Source of the DNA: Hofstenia miamia
Lineage: Eukaryota > Xenacoelomorpha > Acoela
Direction of reading: 5' to 3'
NCBI GenBank assembly: GCA_004352715.1
Contig: SCFE01000005.1
Span: 2,225,359-2,289,358, forward strand
DNA: 64,000 nt
In this document: positions 9,030-21,832 of the stretch, piece by piece
Layout of the letters: each line of letters opens with the position of its first letter
How positions within the stretch are numbered: position 1 is the first letter of the stretch
Position numbers and translations under genes: made by a program
Notes under the pieces: model-generated
What the model saw: only the letters and a program-made list of their open reading frames with translations
Databases searched by the model: none
What the model was told of the DNA's origin: nothing

Positions 9030-12000
9030 ATTCGTTTTTCGCTAAAACAAAACGCCATACTTAAACATTACAGGCGTCTGAAATGTAGACTTATGTAATA
9101 AGTACAAAAAATTATACACGTGACACTATTAGTAGGATTTATACACTTACATGCTTTCATTAATACACTATTATAATAGTTTTTCACAACAGTCTTTTCT
9201 CTGCATTTCTTTTTGGTTTACACTGATTTTTAGGGGTGTACATGCTTGCTGACTGTTACATCTTTTGTCAACTTTGCATGTTTTTCAGTTTATTTAGTTT
9301 ATTACTCTTGCTCACAGTCTTGTTGATATCTTATCCATTGTGTTGTGTAGTTGCCACAGAGAATACGTTTTTCCAGGCAATTAACTGTTATTGTAGTTGA
9401 TGTACTGCTACACACTTGATTCCCCATCACTTGATCTGATTTTCAATTGGTAAATTAACCACAACTCCATGTTGAGATTGACTTCTAAACGTACAAATGC
9501 TTGTAAATAGTGTATTATTCACATGTAGAAAATATAGATACATGATATTTTAAAGATAGATTGATAATTTTGAGAAAATGGCAAACTAATATTTTGTAAG
9601 TGTAGGAGCTCTACAATATCAGCCATATGCCAAGTGTTAGGTTGAATATTGCTTAAAAATAAGAATATTAATATGTGCTCAATTAAAATACAAGAGTTAG
9701 ACAGCAGAAATATTAAAAACATATGAAATATTGCAAATTAGTACAAATGATGAAAGCAAAAATATTAAATCTGGGGGACCAAAGGCGTACCAATGTTTCT
9801 CTGTGTAGCCATATTTTGAGATCTAATCTGAAGCCCCAGTTTTACATGTATTTTGAGATTCAAATCAATGCAAAATATCAGCTTGCCAGGGCTAACAATT
9901 CAGCTAAAATATTTCTGCCATCATTTCATTTAGATTGTTGACTATGACTCCATGATAATATACGAATTCAACCAGTCAATTGACATTAATTGGCTTAGAC
10001 AAGTACTATTTAACTCCATGTTACTCAAGATAACAAAAAAGCATAAAATTGTTTAAAAACATTTCAATTATTGATTGAAATAGGAAATTTAATAAGTGTT
10101 CAAAAATAAATTCACCCCAGCATTGCTACACAAATTCAGAGTGTTGAATAAAAATCCAAATTTAAATGCATATTTGGTAAAATTCAACAATAAACATATA
10201 ATATAAAACCATGAAATCAAAGCATCCATTTTGTAGCTGAGGGTAAAACATGGTTAGATTGACCAAGCTTTCACTTCAATTTACTCTTGTCAACCAGAAT
10301 AGCCATGAATTGGATATATGCTTTAATGTAATATGAAAGAAATGGTTTTCTAAAACAAAGCATTGTCGACCATAATGTAAAATGAATAGCTGAAACACAA
10401 CTATTTTCAATAGGTATGATTCATTAAGTAGAACAAAGAACTTTAAAAATACAATTTTTTTCATTATTTATTTGCTGAATATATTTATTCCTGTTTTTAC
10501 CAAATTCACTGTTCCATTTTCTTTCTTGAGCTGTGTTGTTTAGTGATTATAATCTCTATGGAAACTAGAAAATGGCGTTTTTGGTCAAAATTAATTTCTA
10601 TAGTATTTTATTAATGTAGCAAGAGTTTATTTGATATGATATTTTAGAAATAACTAAACGAAGTTAGTATGCTAGTCATTTATTGAAGACATAACAATAT
10701 TTACATTGTTAAATATATTCAACAATCTCCAACCAATCTCTGTTAAAAATTGAATAATGTTTTTGTTTTAATTGGGAATTTTTGCATCTTCCCACTATAA
10801 ATTACCATGTGTTGTAAAAACTAAATAAATGCCACTAGATCAAAGCAATTTATCCATTATCATTGCATTGTTCACAGACATATTTTTTACACCTTTTCTT
10901 AAATTCTTTTGTCTTTGTGTTGATAATAGAATGATCAGATAAATCCCCATTGTTTTACTGTCATTTTGTTTGAATTTATACACTTAATATTCACGTAGCA
11001 TTCATTTCTTTCACAACAATTGGTTGTGATGATAGCAATTTTTGAATATTTATTCATTAAATTTATAAGTAGTTAAGATGGCAGAAAGAGGCTACATTGG
11101 GACACCCTGGTGTTGTTGTAACCCCAGTGACTATTTGGCACAAGGGTAATGAAGTGATTCTATTGAACACCATCTAGTGACGAAATATTTTTGACAAAAC
11201 TAAATTGAACAAATTAATTTTTTGAATAAGTTTCTATTTTTGATTTTTAGGATTTGGCAAAGTGATATAATTGATGACAAGAAACGTTTTTAATAGAGTT
11301 AAAATTAATTTTTTGACAAAGTTTTTATTTTTTGGGCAAACTGACGTATTTGCTTCTTTTAATATAGTTATGACATGCTCATTGTAACAATGTTTTTAAT
11401 TATGCAACACTGTATTAAGAAAAATAATTCATATATATAAAACCCAACACTTGGGTATAACATTTTATATTTTGTATAGACATATATTTCAACATGTATT
11501 AAAATTAATCAAAGATATAGTATGCAAAGGAGAAAAATTATAACTATATTCATCAATTGTGTATAAATTGTGCTAAATGTAAAAGTGTACATTACACAGT
11601 GGTTCTGAGTGATGAAATTCAGCATTGTGCAAACTTCAACCTGTAAAGTTTTAATCTTCATTCTAAAATATAATGGCACTTCCACTATCACCCAGAAGGT
11701 GGCCATCAGAAATGTGTTAAGCCATTTATTTAATGTGACTGGCTTTCCCCAGGAGGCCTATTGTTACATGGACCTAAACACATAGTAAGTTAGTAATAAA
11801 GTAGAAATTATGCCTGGTATGTGGAGGGATTACAAGCAGAGTGGTGCAATATTCAGTTAGCATTTCAATTTCTTTCCAAATTGAGGCTGTCACAGCAACA
11901 TTACTTAAAAAAGTGCAATATTGTGAAAATAAATACATATACCTTTGCAGTTAGTGTATTTGAGACCAACCATCACCTGAAAAGGGTAAACTAGAAATGA

Positions 12001-14456
12001 AAAGCATTTAAATTAATGCTGTTTAAATAAGATAATAACCTTTCCATGATAAAATTCAAGTAGCATTTAATCATGCTCAATTTCTATAAAATTTCTGAGC
12101 ATGTAATCTATTCTGCTTAAAATGAGCTTTCATGACAAAAACTCAAATTTGATTGGTCAACATTTGTCATTGCCTAACTTCAAATAGTTGCTACTTGAAT
12201 TTTTTTATTTTTTTTTAAAATATAGTAAGCAATGATTATTTTTGCTATGCAAACATCATTATTGTAATTCTATCTTGCATTCAGAGTGTGTTCAAAAAAT
12301 ATTTTCATTTAAATGTTTAATATATGCTGCCTTGCGTAAAAATTAATGATTATTAAGATAAATGTGTTTTAATATCATTTGATCATTGCTTAATTGTCAT
12401 AATGCCACTGGGAAATTTTGTAGTGTACTATTTCATAATGCATATTCATAATTTCCTGCTATACTAGTATAATTTATAATGCATTTTTGCTTAAATTTTT
12501 TAATTGATATTTTAAAGATGCTAATAAAAGTGCTATAACCTGTAGTATTATTATCTTCTCTATAGTGACAATAGATTACCAGGGATATGTTGTAAAAATA
12601 AATTCATACTTGCATTACATAAAAATGTCTCTTGCAAAAATTTTATTTCTATTCTATTGAGAAATTCTGCTTGATAAAGAAGTATTGTTTATCTCAATCA
12701 AAGAAATTGCATTAAAAATATGTAGAGATTGATTATTTACAAAATCATTTCTGAGTTTTAGCAGAGTTTTGCTGATTACTGTCAACTGAATTTTAAGCAG
12801 TTGTATGTACCAATAAATATTTCATTGGGAATGGAATTTTCGATTTTCAAGAATAAAATATTTCACTCTATGATTTTTTATTGCTGTCATAAATAAACTT
12901 TATTGTAACATTATGTTGTTGAATTATTTATTGCAGTAAATGCTTATATCTCAGTTTTCATGTTATGTAGTTTTTTAATGCTTTGAAATGTTCTCTTATC
13001 ACTATTTCATGTACATCATATTTAAATGAGTTTAAGTAATTAATTGAATAATTCTTTTAAAAAATTTAGAAAATTATAATGTAGGGAGGAACTGAAATGA
13101 TATTTTAATGCTTATCTTATATTACTAATATTTAACTGGATGTCTCTTAAATATAATCCCAATTAAGCTAATTTCAAACATTTATGACTGTTGTGAGATT
13201 CCTTTGTTCTTATATACTTGAATTTGCTATTGAAAATTGCTTTTTATAATTATACATGTATATCCTTCCTCATAATAATATTTCACATTTGGAAAAGGTT
13301 AAGAATGTTTTTAATAGGGAATTTATTAGTATTTAATCACAATTGTTCATGTAAAATAAAAAACCAGTTATTACAAATACATTGACATAGTGATTAGCCA
13401 TTTTATAATTCAATCTATTTGTTAAAATTTATGATAGGGAATGTCATTTTGCTTTTTTTAAATTTATTTCTCTGAGAAAATGTCTTTCATGTAACAAAAT
13501 GCATATAACAGTTGTAGTAATGTTTGTTTTATGTTATATTTTATAGAATGATTACAAATTCAATCAATTACATAATGTATATTTGTAAGTGATTGTAAAC
13601 TAATCTACGTCTTTTCACTGTTTAAATATTAAACTGGAATTTTGATTCTTTAAATTATAGAGTGATAAATCTTTGTTATTTCAATGTGTTTTTATAATAT
13701 TTCTGAAAATGTTTATAAACACCTGTCCTTAAATGTCTTAAAAGCAATTTTTTTTCATATTTTTTCAAAAAGTCTTAAACTTCACTACTTTCTTAAAAGA
13801 ATGCTTTTCTGTAAATGTTCTTAAAGTTTAATGATTGTCTCATGAAATCCTTTGATTTCTACTTGTTAGTTTAGTGTCATTGTGATTGTAAATATCCTAT
13901 CCTCTCAACATTTTATTTCATAGAGCATTTTTTCAAGTATTGTGTAATGCTTCAAAAATTTTATTTGCACATTGCAGACAAGCTAATTATATGCACTAGT
14001 TTTTTCAGATTGTTAGTAATTTATATATAATATTGCTCAAAAACCATTTAGCACCCACATCTCAGTCCTTTTCTTCAAGAGTGATTTTATGTCTTTTTGT
14101 AACAATGAGTGTTTCTTGGAATTGTTTTGGCTTTTATTTGTTAATTCCCAGCATGAACATCATATCACTTAACATGAATCTATTTGCCCCCCTCTGAAAT
14201 CCAATTATTTTGTAATAGCAAAAGCTGTCTGACACTTCTATTGTTAAATATGTTTGGCATATTGTTCAAATACTGCATGCATAGTAACAATTAATTTATT
14301 CACAAACTTATTATGTTGAATTAATTTGTTTACAGATTATTGCTATTAACTTTTTTGATTTTTTCATCAGATATTTTTCAAGCATTTTCACAATTAACTC
14401 TTAGCACTTTTCTTCAAGAATTCTTTTCTGTCTTTAAAGTAAAACAATGAATGTTC
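9030..14456. other. Long AT-rich noncoding stretch
   Basis: About 5.4 kb with no reading frame above 72 codons and no recognisable domain. It may be intergenic or intronic DNA or very old repeats. Confidence 0.6.
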
Positions 14457-15804
14457 TTTAACAGTTAAAACAGCTTGGGGTACTTTTTATACCCCAGAGC
14501 TCTTAATTCTTTAACAGCAGCCTGGTAGTCCTGTACTGAAACTATGGATTGGGTGTGGCCTTGGCCATGCCATGTTCCAACAGCTAAAATTCTCCTCAAT
14601 AAATAGATATGATTAAGATATTCAGGTAAGGATTAAAAACAGATTTACTGATAGCTATATAATTAACATATTTTACATTGCTCTGTTCATGATCAGTACA
14701 CATTGTGTGAGTGCTTTGGCAAAGAGGTTATGAAATACATTCCCAAAGCAAAAATAGATTACTGCACTTATTTGTAGAATACATTATGCCAGAGAATTCT
14801 AAAAGTAATTGAAAAATGCCATTGAATTCTTTGATACCATCTTAGAACTACTGGAAATATTGTCATTATCAGAACCATAACAAATGAAAAAAAGGACACT
14901 GTCACACTTACAATGAAAACTCAACTATATTTTTGGGATTTTACAGTGTTTTTATGATTTTCATTATTTGACTACAGAATATATATGACATACTTTTTTC
15001 TTGTCATTTATCTAAAGCATGTCTATAATGTTTGAGATAAATTCTAGAAAATCCTAAAAATAGTCAATAAATTGATCCTCATAGTTAATGGTTATGGTTG
15101 TTGCTGAGTATAAAAAGATGTAACATATAATTTTAAGATTATGCTCATATTGCTTATAATCTATATTCATTTGTAGACCTTTTTTCCCATACCAAAGTTT
15201 GGAAAAAAATAGTAGTTTTTCATAAATCCCAAAGCAGAAATTGTATGGAATGACAACAAAATCAGCACAAAAATATTAATAGCCTGCAGCAGTTTGTTGA
15301 ATACAAGCTGCAGAATAAAAGGATAATATAAATGGAAATTAATTAAAATACAGTTTTTGGAATCTTGTAAAAATTTATGGCCCACACTTCAGCCTGGAGT
15401 TCATTTATTTTTAGCCTGGCCCAAAACCTGCATGAATATTTTTTTTTCTGGTCCATCCAGTCTGTGGCCCATTGGGGCTGGATAGGCCTGCATTCTGCAC
15501 TGGACATAATGGCCCATTTACAGCCTTTGTCATATCTACAAAAATTGCATAAGACATATGCACTTATGATAGTGAGGATTGCTTTACATGGTAATGGTCC
15601 GCCCTCAAAAGAAATTAGCAAAGTGGAATATCAGTGATGATATTTCACCTGGACATGTAAAGAAACTCTTTTATGGAACATATATCTTTCTTATAGTATT
15701 TTAAGCCATAGCCTTTTAGCATTATTGAATAATATCTGTGGGGTACAAAAAGTACCCCAAACTGTGTCCACATAGTAAAAATGTAAATAGGTTCTAACTG
15801 TTAA
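14457..15804. mobile_element. Putative non-autonomous TIR element with palindromic ends
   Basis: Left end: TTTAACAGTTAAAAC then CAGCTTGGGGTAC..., with the near-palindrome GGGGTACTTTTTATACCCC at 14477-14495. Right end, inverted: TTTAACAGTTAGAAC, about 25 extra bases, then ACAGTTTGGGGTAC..., with GGGGTACAAAAAGTACCCC at 15740-15758. The two ends match as terminal inverted repeats over some 45 bases. The interior (1.3 kb) has no coding sequence. Exact ends and target duplication were not resolved. Confidence 0.5.
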
Positions 15805-16144
15805 ATTCACCTGTTCATTACTTCAATTATTACACACAACCTAAAAACAAAATGTATTCACACATTAATAAATTTCCAGATTGTTTTCAGTAACTACTCA
15901 ATTATAATTTGTTTTTTCAAAACACATTAAAGCATTTTGCATATTCCAGTGTTTTTCTTCATTAATAGTTTTCTGTAAATGTTTTTAACATGTGCTATAA
16001 CATTATTTTGATTATGAATATCCATTTGCCCAAGAAAATTTCCATAATGTGTGTTCTTCTATTATTACGCATAACCTAAAAACAAAGGTATTATTGCAAA
16101 CCAATTCTATATGGTATCATATTAATTAATCCCCAGGCTAATTG
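15805..16144. other. Noncoding stretch, no feature recognised
   Basis: AT-rich, with no frames or repeats of note. Confidence 0.5.
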
Positions 16145-16612
16145 CAGCATAATCCAAAGATTAATGCTGCAAAAAAAAGAAGAAGAAAGAGATTAGTTGG
16201 TCAAAGAAGATTAACATCAAATTTCAATTATAATTAATTGTAAATCAAAATCAATTTAAGTTCAATTTAGCATCATTAATTTTGTAAATGCAACTAAGAG
16301 ATAACATCACCAAATAGTACTTGTCAATAACAATTTGGCAAAACAAAGGGGGCAATATCACTTCCACTATTTTTAGCCATCTTGGCAAATGATAATTTGA
16401 AATTCAAATTGATAGGTACTTTTTGAATTGAAACTATAAATAGAGAAAAATCATTTTAGAAAACTGTTGAAGTAAATTCTTTGAAAATCTTATCTTTAGA
16501 TTTATTTTGGTTTGCTTACTATTAAATCATGTCAAGCTAAACAGTGGATGCTTAGTAGTGGCAATGAAGCAATTGCTACTAAGCTTTTACTTAAATTGAT
16601 TAATTCCTTTTG
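16145..16612 (+). repeat. Old Gypsy LTR fragment, 5' half, plus orientation
   Basis: Starts like the LTR family (GCATAATCCAAAGATTAATGC, compare TGTAGCATCATCC...) and shares 'aatttggcaaaacaaagggg' and 'agccatcttggcaaatgat' with the LTR at 42025-43170. It stops after the 'catgtcaagctaa' block. Part of an inverted pair with the next entry. Confidence 0.55.
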
Positions 16613-16627
16613 AAAGTAATTCTGTGT

Positions 16628-17457
16628 TAAGTGCAGGTAGGGATGTACTATCATCAACTGCTTTACTCTATTAACATTTGTAGTAAACTTTGATTAACTC
16701 CATAGTAATTGAACACAATTTAGGTGTGGATTGAATGCTGCAGTTTCCTTATTGACTGATCTTCTATGAGGTCTCTAGCCAACTCTGATCTCAAAATCTT
16801 CCAACACTCACTCATCTTCACTGCTGATGGATTGTTTATAATTCTCAGCTCAATAAAGAAGCTTATGTGTTCCTTATCCTAAATCAGTGCAACCCTCAAG
16901 GCTGGATGTAGCTGACTTAAACTCAATTTGTAATGTGTAATGTGTACTTGCAACCTGGCAATGTCACTAGCTGCTTAATAAATATTTATTTAGCCATTAC
17001 TGAAAAATACTGGCTTTAAATAATCTAAATAATTAAATAGATAATTACTTGCAGCTTCCTAACTAACATTTAATTAGTAATACATGCTCTGTCTCATTAT
17101 TGGTCTACTTATACGTCTCATACATAGTCTAATTAATATACCATATAATAACCTATGATTGGTTATCCAAATATTTCTCCAAAGTTTCATTATTGCATAC
17201 ATGTTGTTGAAAGAATTGATAGTCAGCTAAATTGAGAAAAACTCCTAGTCATATCCCTAATCTAAATGCAGGTTCATGGTTTGGATCAAGGCCCTCAAAT
17301 TGCTCCTGATGTGTGCCCTCACCACTAGTAATGCATTTACCATTTAGCTTGACATGATTTAATAATAAGCAAACCAGGTTAAATCTAAAGATAAGATTTT
17401 CAAAGAATATACTTCAACAGTTCTCCAAATGATTTTTCTCTATTTATAGTTTCAGAT
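16628..17457 (-). repeat. Old Gypsy LTR fragment, minus orientation
   Basis: Begins TGCAGGTAGGGATGTACTA, as inside the LTR at 42025-43170 (TGCAGGTAGGGATTTACTA), and continues through TTGCAACCTGGCAATGTCACT and the TTTAGCTTGACATGATTTAAT block. Bases 17330-17457 are inverted relative to 16400-16550 of the previous entry. On the minus strand the RT remnant at 17458-17888 reads directly into the middle of this LTR, so a deletion removed RNase H, integrase and the LTR start. Confidence 0.55.
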
Positions 17458-17888
17458 CAAATGGTACTGACTTTTTCATTAACTTAGTCATTTTCAATGT
17501 CTTCCAGGTGATATTCAGAATGAAAGTGCCATAATAGTTGAAGAATCCCCTTATCCTTTGTATGCCCTTCTTGTTGTTGGGTTTTTCTATTTTTCAGATC
17601 ATCTCCCTCACATTATCTTTAATGCATATCCTGTCTTTCTTGATCATTCTTCCCAGGAATACTATTTTCTCCTTTAATATATTGCACTTGTTTCCATTAA
17701 TGCGGATTCCAGCCTTCTCTAATATTGTTAGAGTTCTTTCTAATTTTTCTAGGTGTTCTTGGATTGTGTCACTCATTACTATTATATTGTCAATGTATGC
17801 ATTGACTCCATCTTCCATTCTGTGTATTTTGTTCTTCAGCACTTTTGTGATGTATCTTTAAAAGGTTGCCGGTGCTTTGCATAATCTT
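17458..17888 (-). pseudogene. Gypsy reverse transcriptase, palm end and thumb (Gypsy-2 family)
   Basis: Minus-strand frame: CKAPATF, a stop, RYITKVLKNKIHRMEDGVNA, the catalytic box YIDN, IQEHLEKLERTLTILEKAGI, FLGRMIKKD, a TGA, then GFFNYYGTFI. This is the RT palm and thumb/connection of a Ty3/Gypsy polyprotein. The last catalytic Asp of YIDD is Asn. The RT beginning of the same family lies at 38775-39180, also on the minus strand. The two parts are probably one element separated by later insertions, with about 20 codons lost between. Confidence 0.75.
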
Positions 17889-17953
17889 GTAAATCCTCTA
17901 CCAGGCATTATCACGGTTTATCTACTGTTACTTTATAACATTAGCTGTGTTAT
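17889..17953 (-). repeat. Left remainder of the LTR split by Gypsy-1
   Basis: TGTAAATCCTCTACCAGGC and onward match the left end (plus coordinates) of the LTR at 51759. The sequence stops at ...GTGTTAT, where Gypsy-1 begins, and resumes at 38270 with TTATTGCAGGTAGG. The uninterrupted LTR at 51759 reads GTGTTATTGCGGGTAAGG, so it acts as an empty-site reference. Confidence 0.8.
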
Positions 17954-19110
17954 TGTAGCATCATCCAAAAGCAACTAAGCTGCTAGTGAAGAACAACGTC
18001 GAATGATTAATATTAATTAGAATTTATTGTAAAATTTAGTTAATGATCTTAGTTATTTTTGTAAGATGCAACTAAGCTTTAATATTGTTCAAATTAAGAA
18101 AACTTGTTAGCTGATCAAGAAACATTTGTCAAATTAAATTGAGCGAAATAACGCTTACGTAGGAACAGCCATATTGGCAGACAAATCATTTGAAATTTAA
18201 AATCAGCAGGTACTTTTGTAGAATTTTTATAAATAGCTTTGATTCAACCATAATTTTGATGAACAATAAATTCTTCGGAGTTTATTTAATTTTCATTTCT
18301 ACTCTTATCTGGTTTGATTATTTAATAAAATGTGCAGCTAGGCAAGTTGTGTCGAGTAGTGGCTGGATTCCATCACGGGATTGATTCAAAGGGTCCTTGT
18401 GCCAGTCACGAAACCGCACTTATGTTAAGGTTAGGAGTTTTTCGATTCTTGCCTAGTCTGACTATCGATCAATATATGTATGAAATAATCGATGCCTGAA
18501 ACGACTGGATAGTCGACACTTAGGGATATTTATATATTCTTAAATGTAGGAGACTCGACTATAATTGACCTGATAAATGACTTTACATGTAGTATTAGTA
18601 AATGTAGGTATAGGAAACTGCAATCTTATTACTTAAATAATTAAGCTGATAGTTTTACGGTAATGGCTATTTTAATATTATGTAAATGCAGTTAGTGTCA
18701 ATGCCCGGTTGCTTTATTAAATCAAAACAACAAACACTTTACAACTTTGAGTTTAAGTCAGTTACAACTTTACTTGAGTGCACGCACCGAGCTAACGCAA
18801 GGTACACATAATTCGTTCCAGTTGAGCTGAGGTGGTGCCATGGACTCAACCATCGTTGTAGAAGGAGAGGAGCTGTGTTGTGGAGATCGGCTTCGGGCAG
18901 TGGCCCACAGAAGAACTGAAGAGGAAACATCTGACCACTTCGTCACCTAAACAGTGATAGTGAATACTCAATCATTTTATTAACATAACTAGTTAATAAT
19001 AGAGGATAGTCTGATGGTTCGACAATGTAGTAACACCTCACCCGCGAATTACTAAGCACTCATTATCAGTAATCAGACACGGCGTAATAAGCTAGGTGGA
19101 GGATGTTACA
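17954..19110 (+). repeat. Gypsy-1 5' LTR (1157 bp)
   Basis: Starts TGTAGCATCATCC and ends GGAGGATGTTACA. The ends form a 13-base imperfect inverted repeat (11 of 13). The body matches the 3' LTR at 36707-38269 over both parts not hidden by the gap there, and matches the solo LTRs at 43592 and 47858 in reverse. Confidence 0.85.
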
Positions 19111-19394
19111 TGACGACCATGACAACTAAGAACAAAGTCACCAGAGAGGAAACAAGACAGCAATACTTCTTCAAAGACCCGGAAACTCAAAGGAAAAGTG
19201 AAAAAAGAAGCAACGGAGCGGCGAACAGAAATACAAAGTCAGCAAAGGCAGAAAACTTCAATCGCAACAGGTCAAACTGGACCCCCAAATCGTAACCTAA
19301 CTGGAATGCTACTACAACATTAGGAACAATTACAAACAATAAATGCAAAAGAGGAAGCACAAAGAAGGCGATACCAAAAACCACTACCCCTATG
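19111..19394 (+). pseudogene. Gypsy-1 leader and Gag-like start
   Basis: Directly after the LTR lies TGACGACCATGACAAC, the counterpart of the Gypsy-2 primer-binding region TGGTGACTGTGACAGC, differing mostly by transitions. A frame of 61 codons opens at 19110, overlapping the last LTR base; it is Lys/Arg/Glu/Asn-rich and ends at 19295. Most of gag is in the following gap. The gag identity rests on position only. Confidence 0.45.
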
Positions 19395-19957
19395 NNNNNN
19401 NNNNNNNNNNNNNNNNNNNNNNNNNNNNNNNNNNNNNNNNNNNNNNNNNNNNNNNNNNNNNNNNNNNNNNNNNNNNNNNNNNNNNNNNNNNNNNNNNNNN
19501 NNNNNNNNNNNNNNNNNNNNNNNNNNNNNNNNNNNNNNNNNNNNNNNNNNNNNNNNNNNNNNNNNNNNNNNNNNNNNNNNNNNNNNNNNNNNNNNNNNNN
19601 NNNNNNNNNNNNNNNNNNNNNNNNNNNNNNNNNNNNNNNNNNNNNNNNNNNNNNNNNNNNNNNNNNNNNNNNNNNNNNNNNNNNNNNNNNNNNNNNNNNN
19701 NNNNNNNNNNNNNNNNNNNNNNNNNNNNNNNNNNNNNNNNNNNNNNNNNNNNNNNNNNNNNNNNNNNNNNNNNNNNNNNNNNNNNNNNNNNNNNNNNNNN
19801 NNNNNNNNNNNNNNNNNNNNNNNNNNNNNNNNNNNNNNNNNNNNNNNNNNNNNNNNNNNNNNNNNNNNNNNNNNNNNNNNNNNNNNNNNNNNNNNNNNNN
19901 NNNNNNNNNNNNNNNNNNNNNNNNNNNNNNNNNNNNNNNNNNNNNNNNNNNNNNNNN
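19395..19957. other. Assembly gap (563 N) in gag
   Basis: Run of N between the leader and protease of Gypsy-1. Confidence 0.95.
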
Positions 19958-20320
19958 GGGATAATGATAAAAGCAACCATCGATACGGGAGCAGCAACCT
20001 TGATAATTACAGATGACTGTGCAACTAAGTTAGGATTCCTAAGAGAAGACCTCACTAAGTGTAATAAGAGGCTTATCAACGCATCTGGCGAATATATTGA
20101 CACTAAAGGAGTACTGGAAGCTGTGCAGTTAAGAGTGGCCAACACTACGTTTGAGCAATCACTAGTGGTGGTAGACACACATAATAACATGCTACCATAC
20201 GAGATCATTCTAGGAGATGACTTCCTCATTAAAAACAAATGTGTTATCAATTATGCAGATAGAACGATCAAAGTTAAAGAAGAAGAGATCAAGATTGAAG
20301 AAGAACAGGGCAGAGAGAGA
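19958..20320 (+). pseudogene. Gypsy-1 aspartic protease
   Basis: The frame opens out of the gap with IMIKATIDTGAATLIIT. DTGA is the catalytic motif of retropepsins and the following hydrophobic strand is typical. ILGDDFL near 20212 is the second hallmark (family pattern hhGxDF/hhGxxFL). The length, about 100 residues, is normal. Gypsy-2 at 39794-40087 has the same protein with about 70% visible identity. Part of the Gag-Pol polyprotein, cutting it during particle maturation. Confidence 0.8.
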
Positions 20321-21237
20321 AAAATAACACTTGAATTACAGGAAGACATACATCTGCAACCGCACCAATGTACAAGATTGAAACAGAGGAAGCAATCACA
20401 GCCGATGTGATGATCTACGAGAATAAAGGGATAAATACTAAAAGAGTGTCAATGCCGTCAAGCATATGTGCAGTAAAAAACGGAAAAGGCAAGATTCCAA
20501 TTCTCAACCCAACAAATCGAAATGTAAATCTAAGGAAGTCACACATCAGGATATTCAGGAAATATGTAAAATCAAACATCAGAGTGATCTGGAAAGCATT
20601 GGAGGACAAGGATGGAGCCGACGACTTGTATGGTCGATTCAAGGACTTACAAGTGGAAGCGCAAAGTACTCCACATGGCCGACTCGAGGGCGANAAAATA
20701 ACGTTTGAATTACAGGAAGACATACATCTGCAACCGCACCAATGGAAAATGTACGAGATCAAAACAGAGGAAGCAATCACAGCCAATGTGATGATCTACG
20801 AGAATAAAGGGATAAATACTAAAAGAGTGTCAATGCCGTCAAGCATATGTGCAGTAAAAAATGGAAAAGGCAAGATTCCAATACTCAACCCAACAAATCA
20901 AAATGTAAACCTAAGGAAGTCACACATCAGGATATTCGGGAAATATGTAAAATCAAACATCAGAGTGATCTGGAAAGCATTGGAGGACGAGGATGGAGCC
21001 GACGACTTGTATGGTCGATTCAAGGACTTGCAAGTGGAAGCGCAAAGTACTCCACATGGCCGACTCGATGGCGAGCGGACGAACACCATCCAAGTCACGA
21101 GTACTCCCAAAGGCCGACTCAAGGGCGCTGGGACAAAAGCTACCGACGACAAATACAAGATCCCGGACATCGAGAGCAAGGATTACCAACACCTGAGTGA
21201 GGAGGAGATGCAACTGTTGAGGAAGATGCTAAGATGA
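20321..21237 (+). pseudogene. Gypsy-1 protease-RT linker, tandemly duplicated
   Basis: The linker (ITxELQEDIHLQPHQ, an EAITA.VMIYENKGINTKR block, a STPHGRL(E/D)G end) occurs twice, at 20321-20693 and 20695-21073, with one N at 20694 between them. Gypsy-2 has it once (39359-39700). Copy 1 lacks 7 bases present in copy 2 near 20370, between two AATG direct repeats, which shifts its frame. A third STPKGRLKG follows at about 21100. The function of the linker is unknown. The single N suggests an unresolved assembly join. Confidence 0.65.
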
Positions 21238-21345
21238 CACAAACGCATATTTAACTATGGAGAAATAAGTATAGGGCAAGCGATAGGGGAAAAACACAAG
21301 ATAGTAACAACCACTGACAAACTGATAAAACGCCCCTGCAGAAGA

Positions 21346-21832
21346 GTGCCTGAACAAATGAAGGATGAATACAATCAAATACTGGAAGAATTAATAGACA
21401 ACAAAATTATACGTCCAAGCGAGAGTCCCTACGCAGCACCAACGGTGTTTGTGAAGCAGGGAGACAAATACCAGTTGTGTATAGATTTTCAGAAGTTGAA
21501 CGAAGTAACAAAGAAAGATTTGTACCCTCTGCCGAGAATTGAAGACATGCTATATGAAGTGAGCAAACATAAATATTTCACGACATTAGATCTATGCAAA
21601 GCGTATTGGCAGGTACGAATGGAAGAAAATGATATTGAAAAGACAGCATTCATAACACCGTACGGGTTATACGAATGGATCTACATGGCGTTTGGGCTAT
21701 GTTACGCACCTGCGACATTTCAGAGATACATAACAAAAGTCCTGAAGAATAAAAAACACAGAATGGAGGACGGTATCAATGCATACATAGACGATATAAT
21801 CGTAACAAGCAACACAATACAAGAACACATTG
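21346..21832 (+). pseudogene. Gypsy-1 reverse transcriptase, fingers and palm
   Basis: In-frame from 21346 to the gap. The RT blocks in order are PSESPYAAPTVFVKQGDKY, LCIDFQKLNEVTKKDLYPLP, FTTLDLCKAYWQ (first catalytic Asp), TAFITPYGLYEWIYMAFGL, APATFQRYI and NAYIDDIIV (catalytic YIDD). This is the canonical Ty3/Gypsy order. This part has no stop and both catalytic boxes are intact, so it is the best-preserved piece of the element. The thumb should lie in the gap. Confidence 0.9.

Noticed and set aside
15343-15637. 86- and 92-codon frames on both strands
   Set aside because: Both are overlapping chance frames in a GC-richer patch of the TIR element, with no family resemblance.
17538-17861. 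107-codon hydrophobic plus-strand frame
   Set aside because: It is the antisense shadow of the Gypsy RT remnant on the minus strand.
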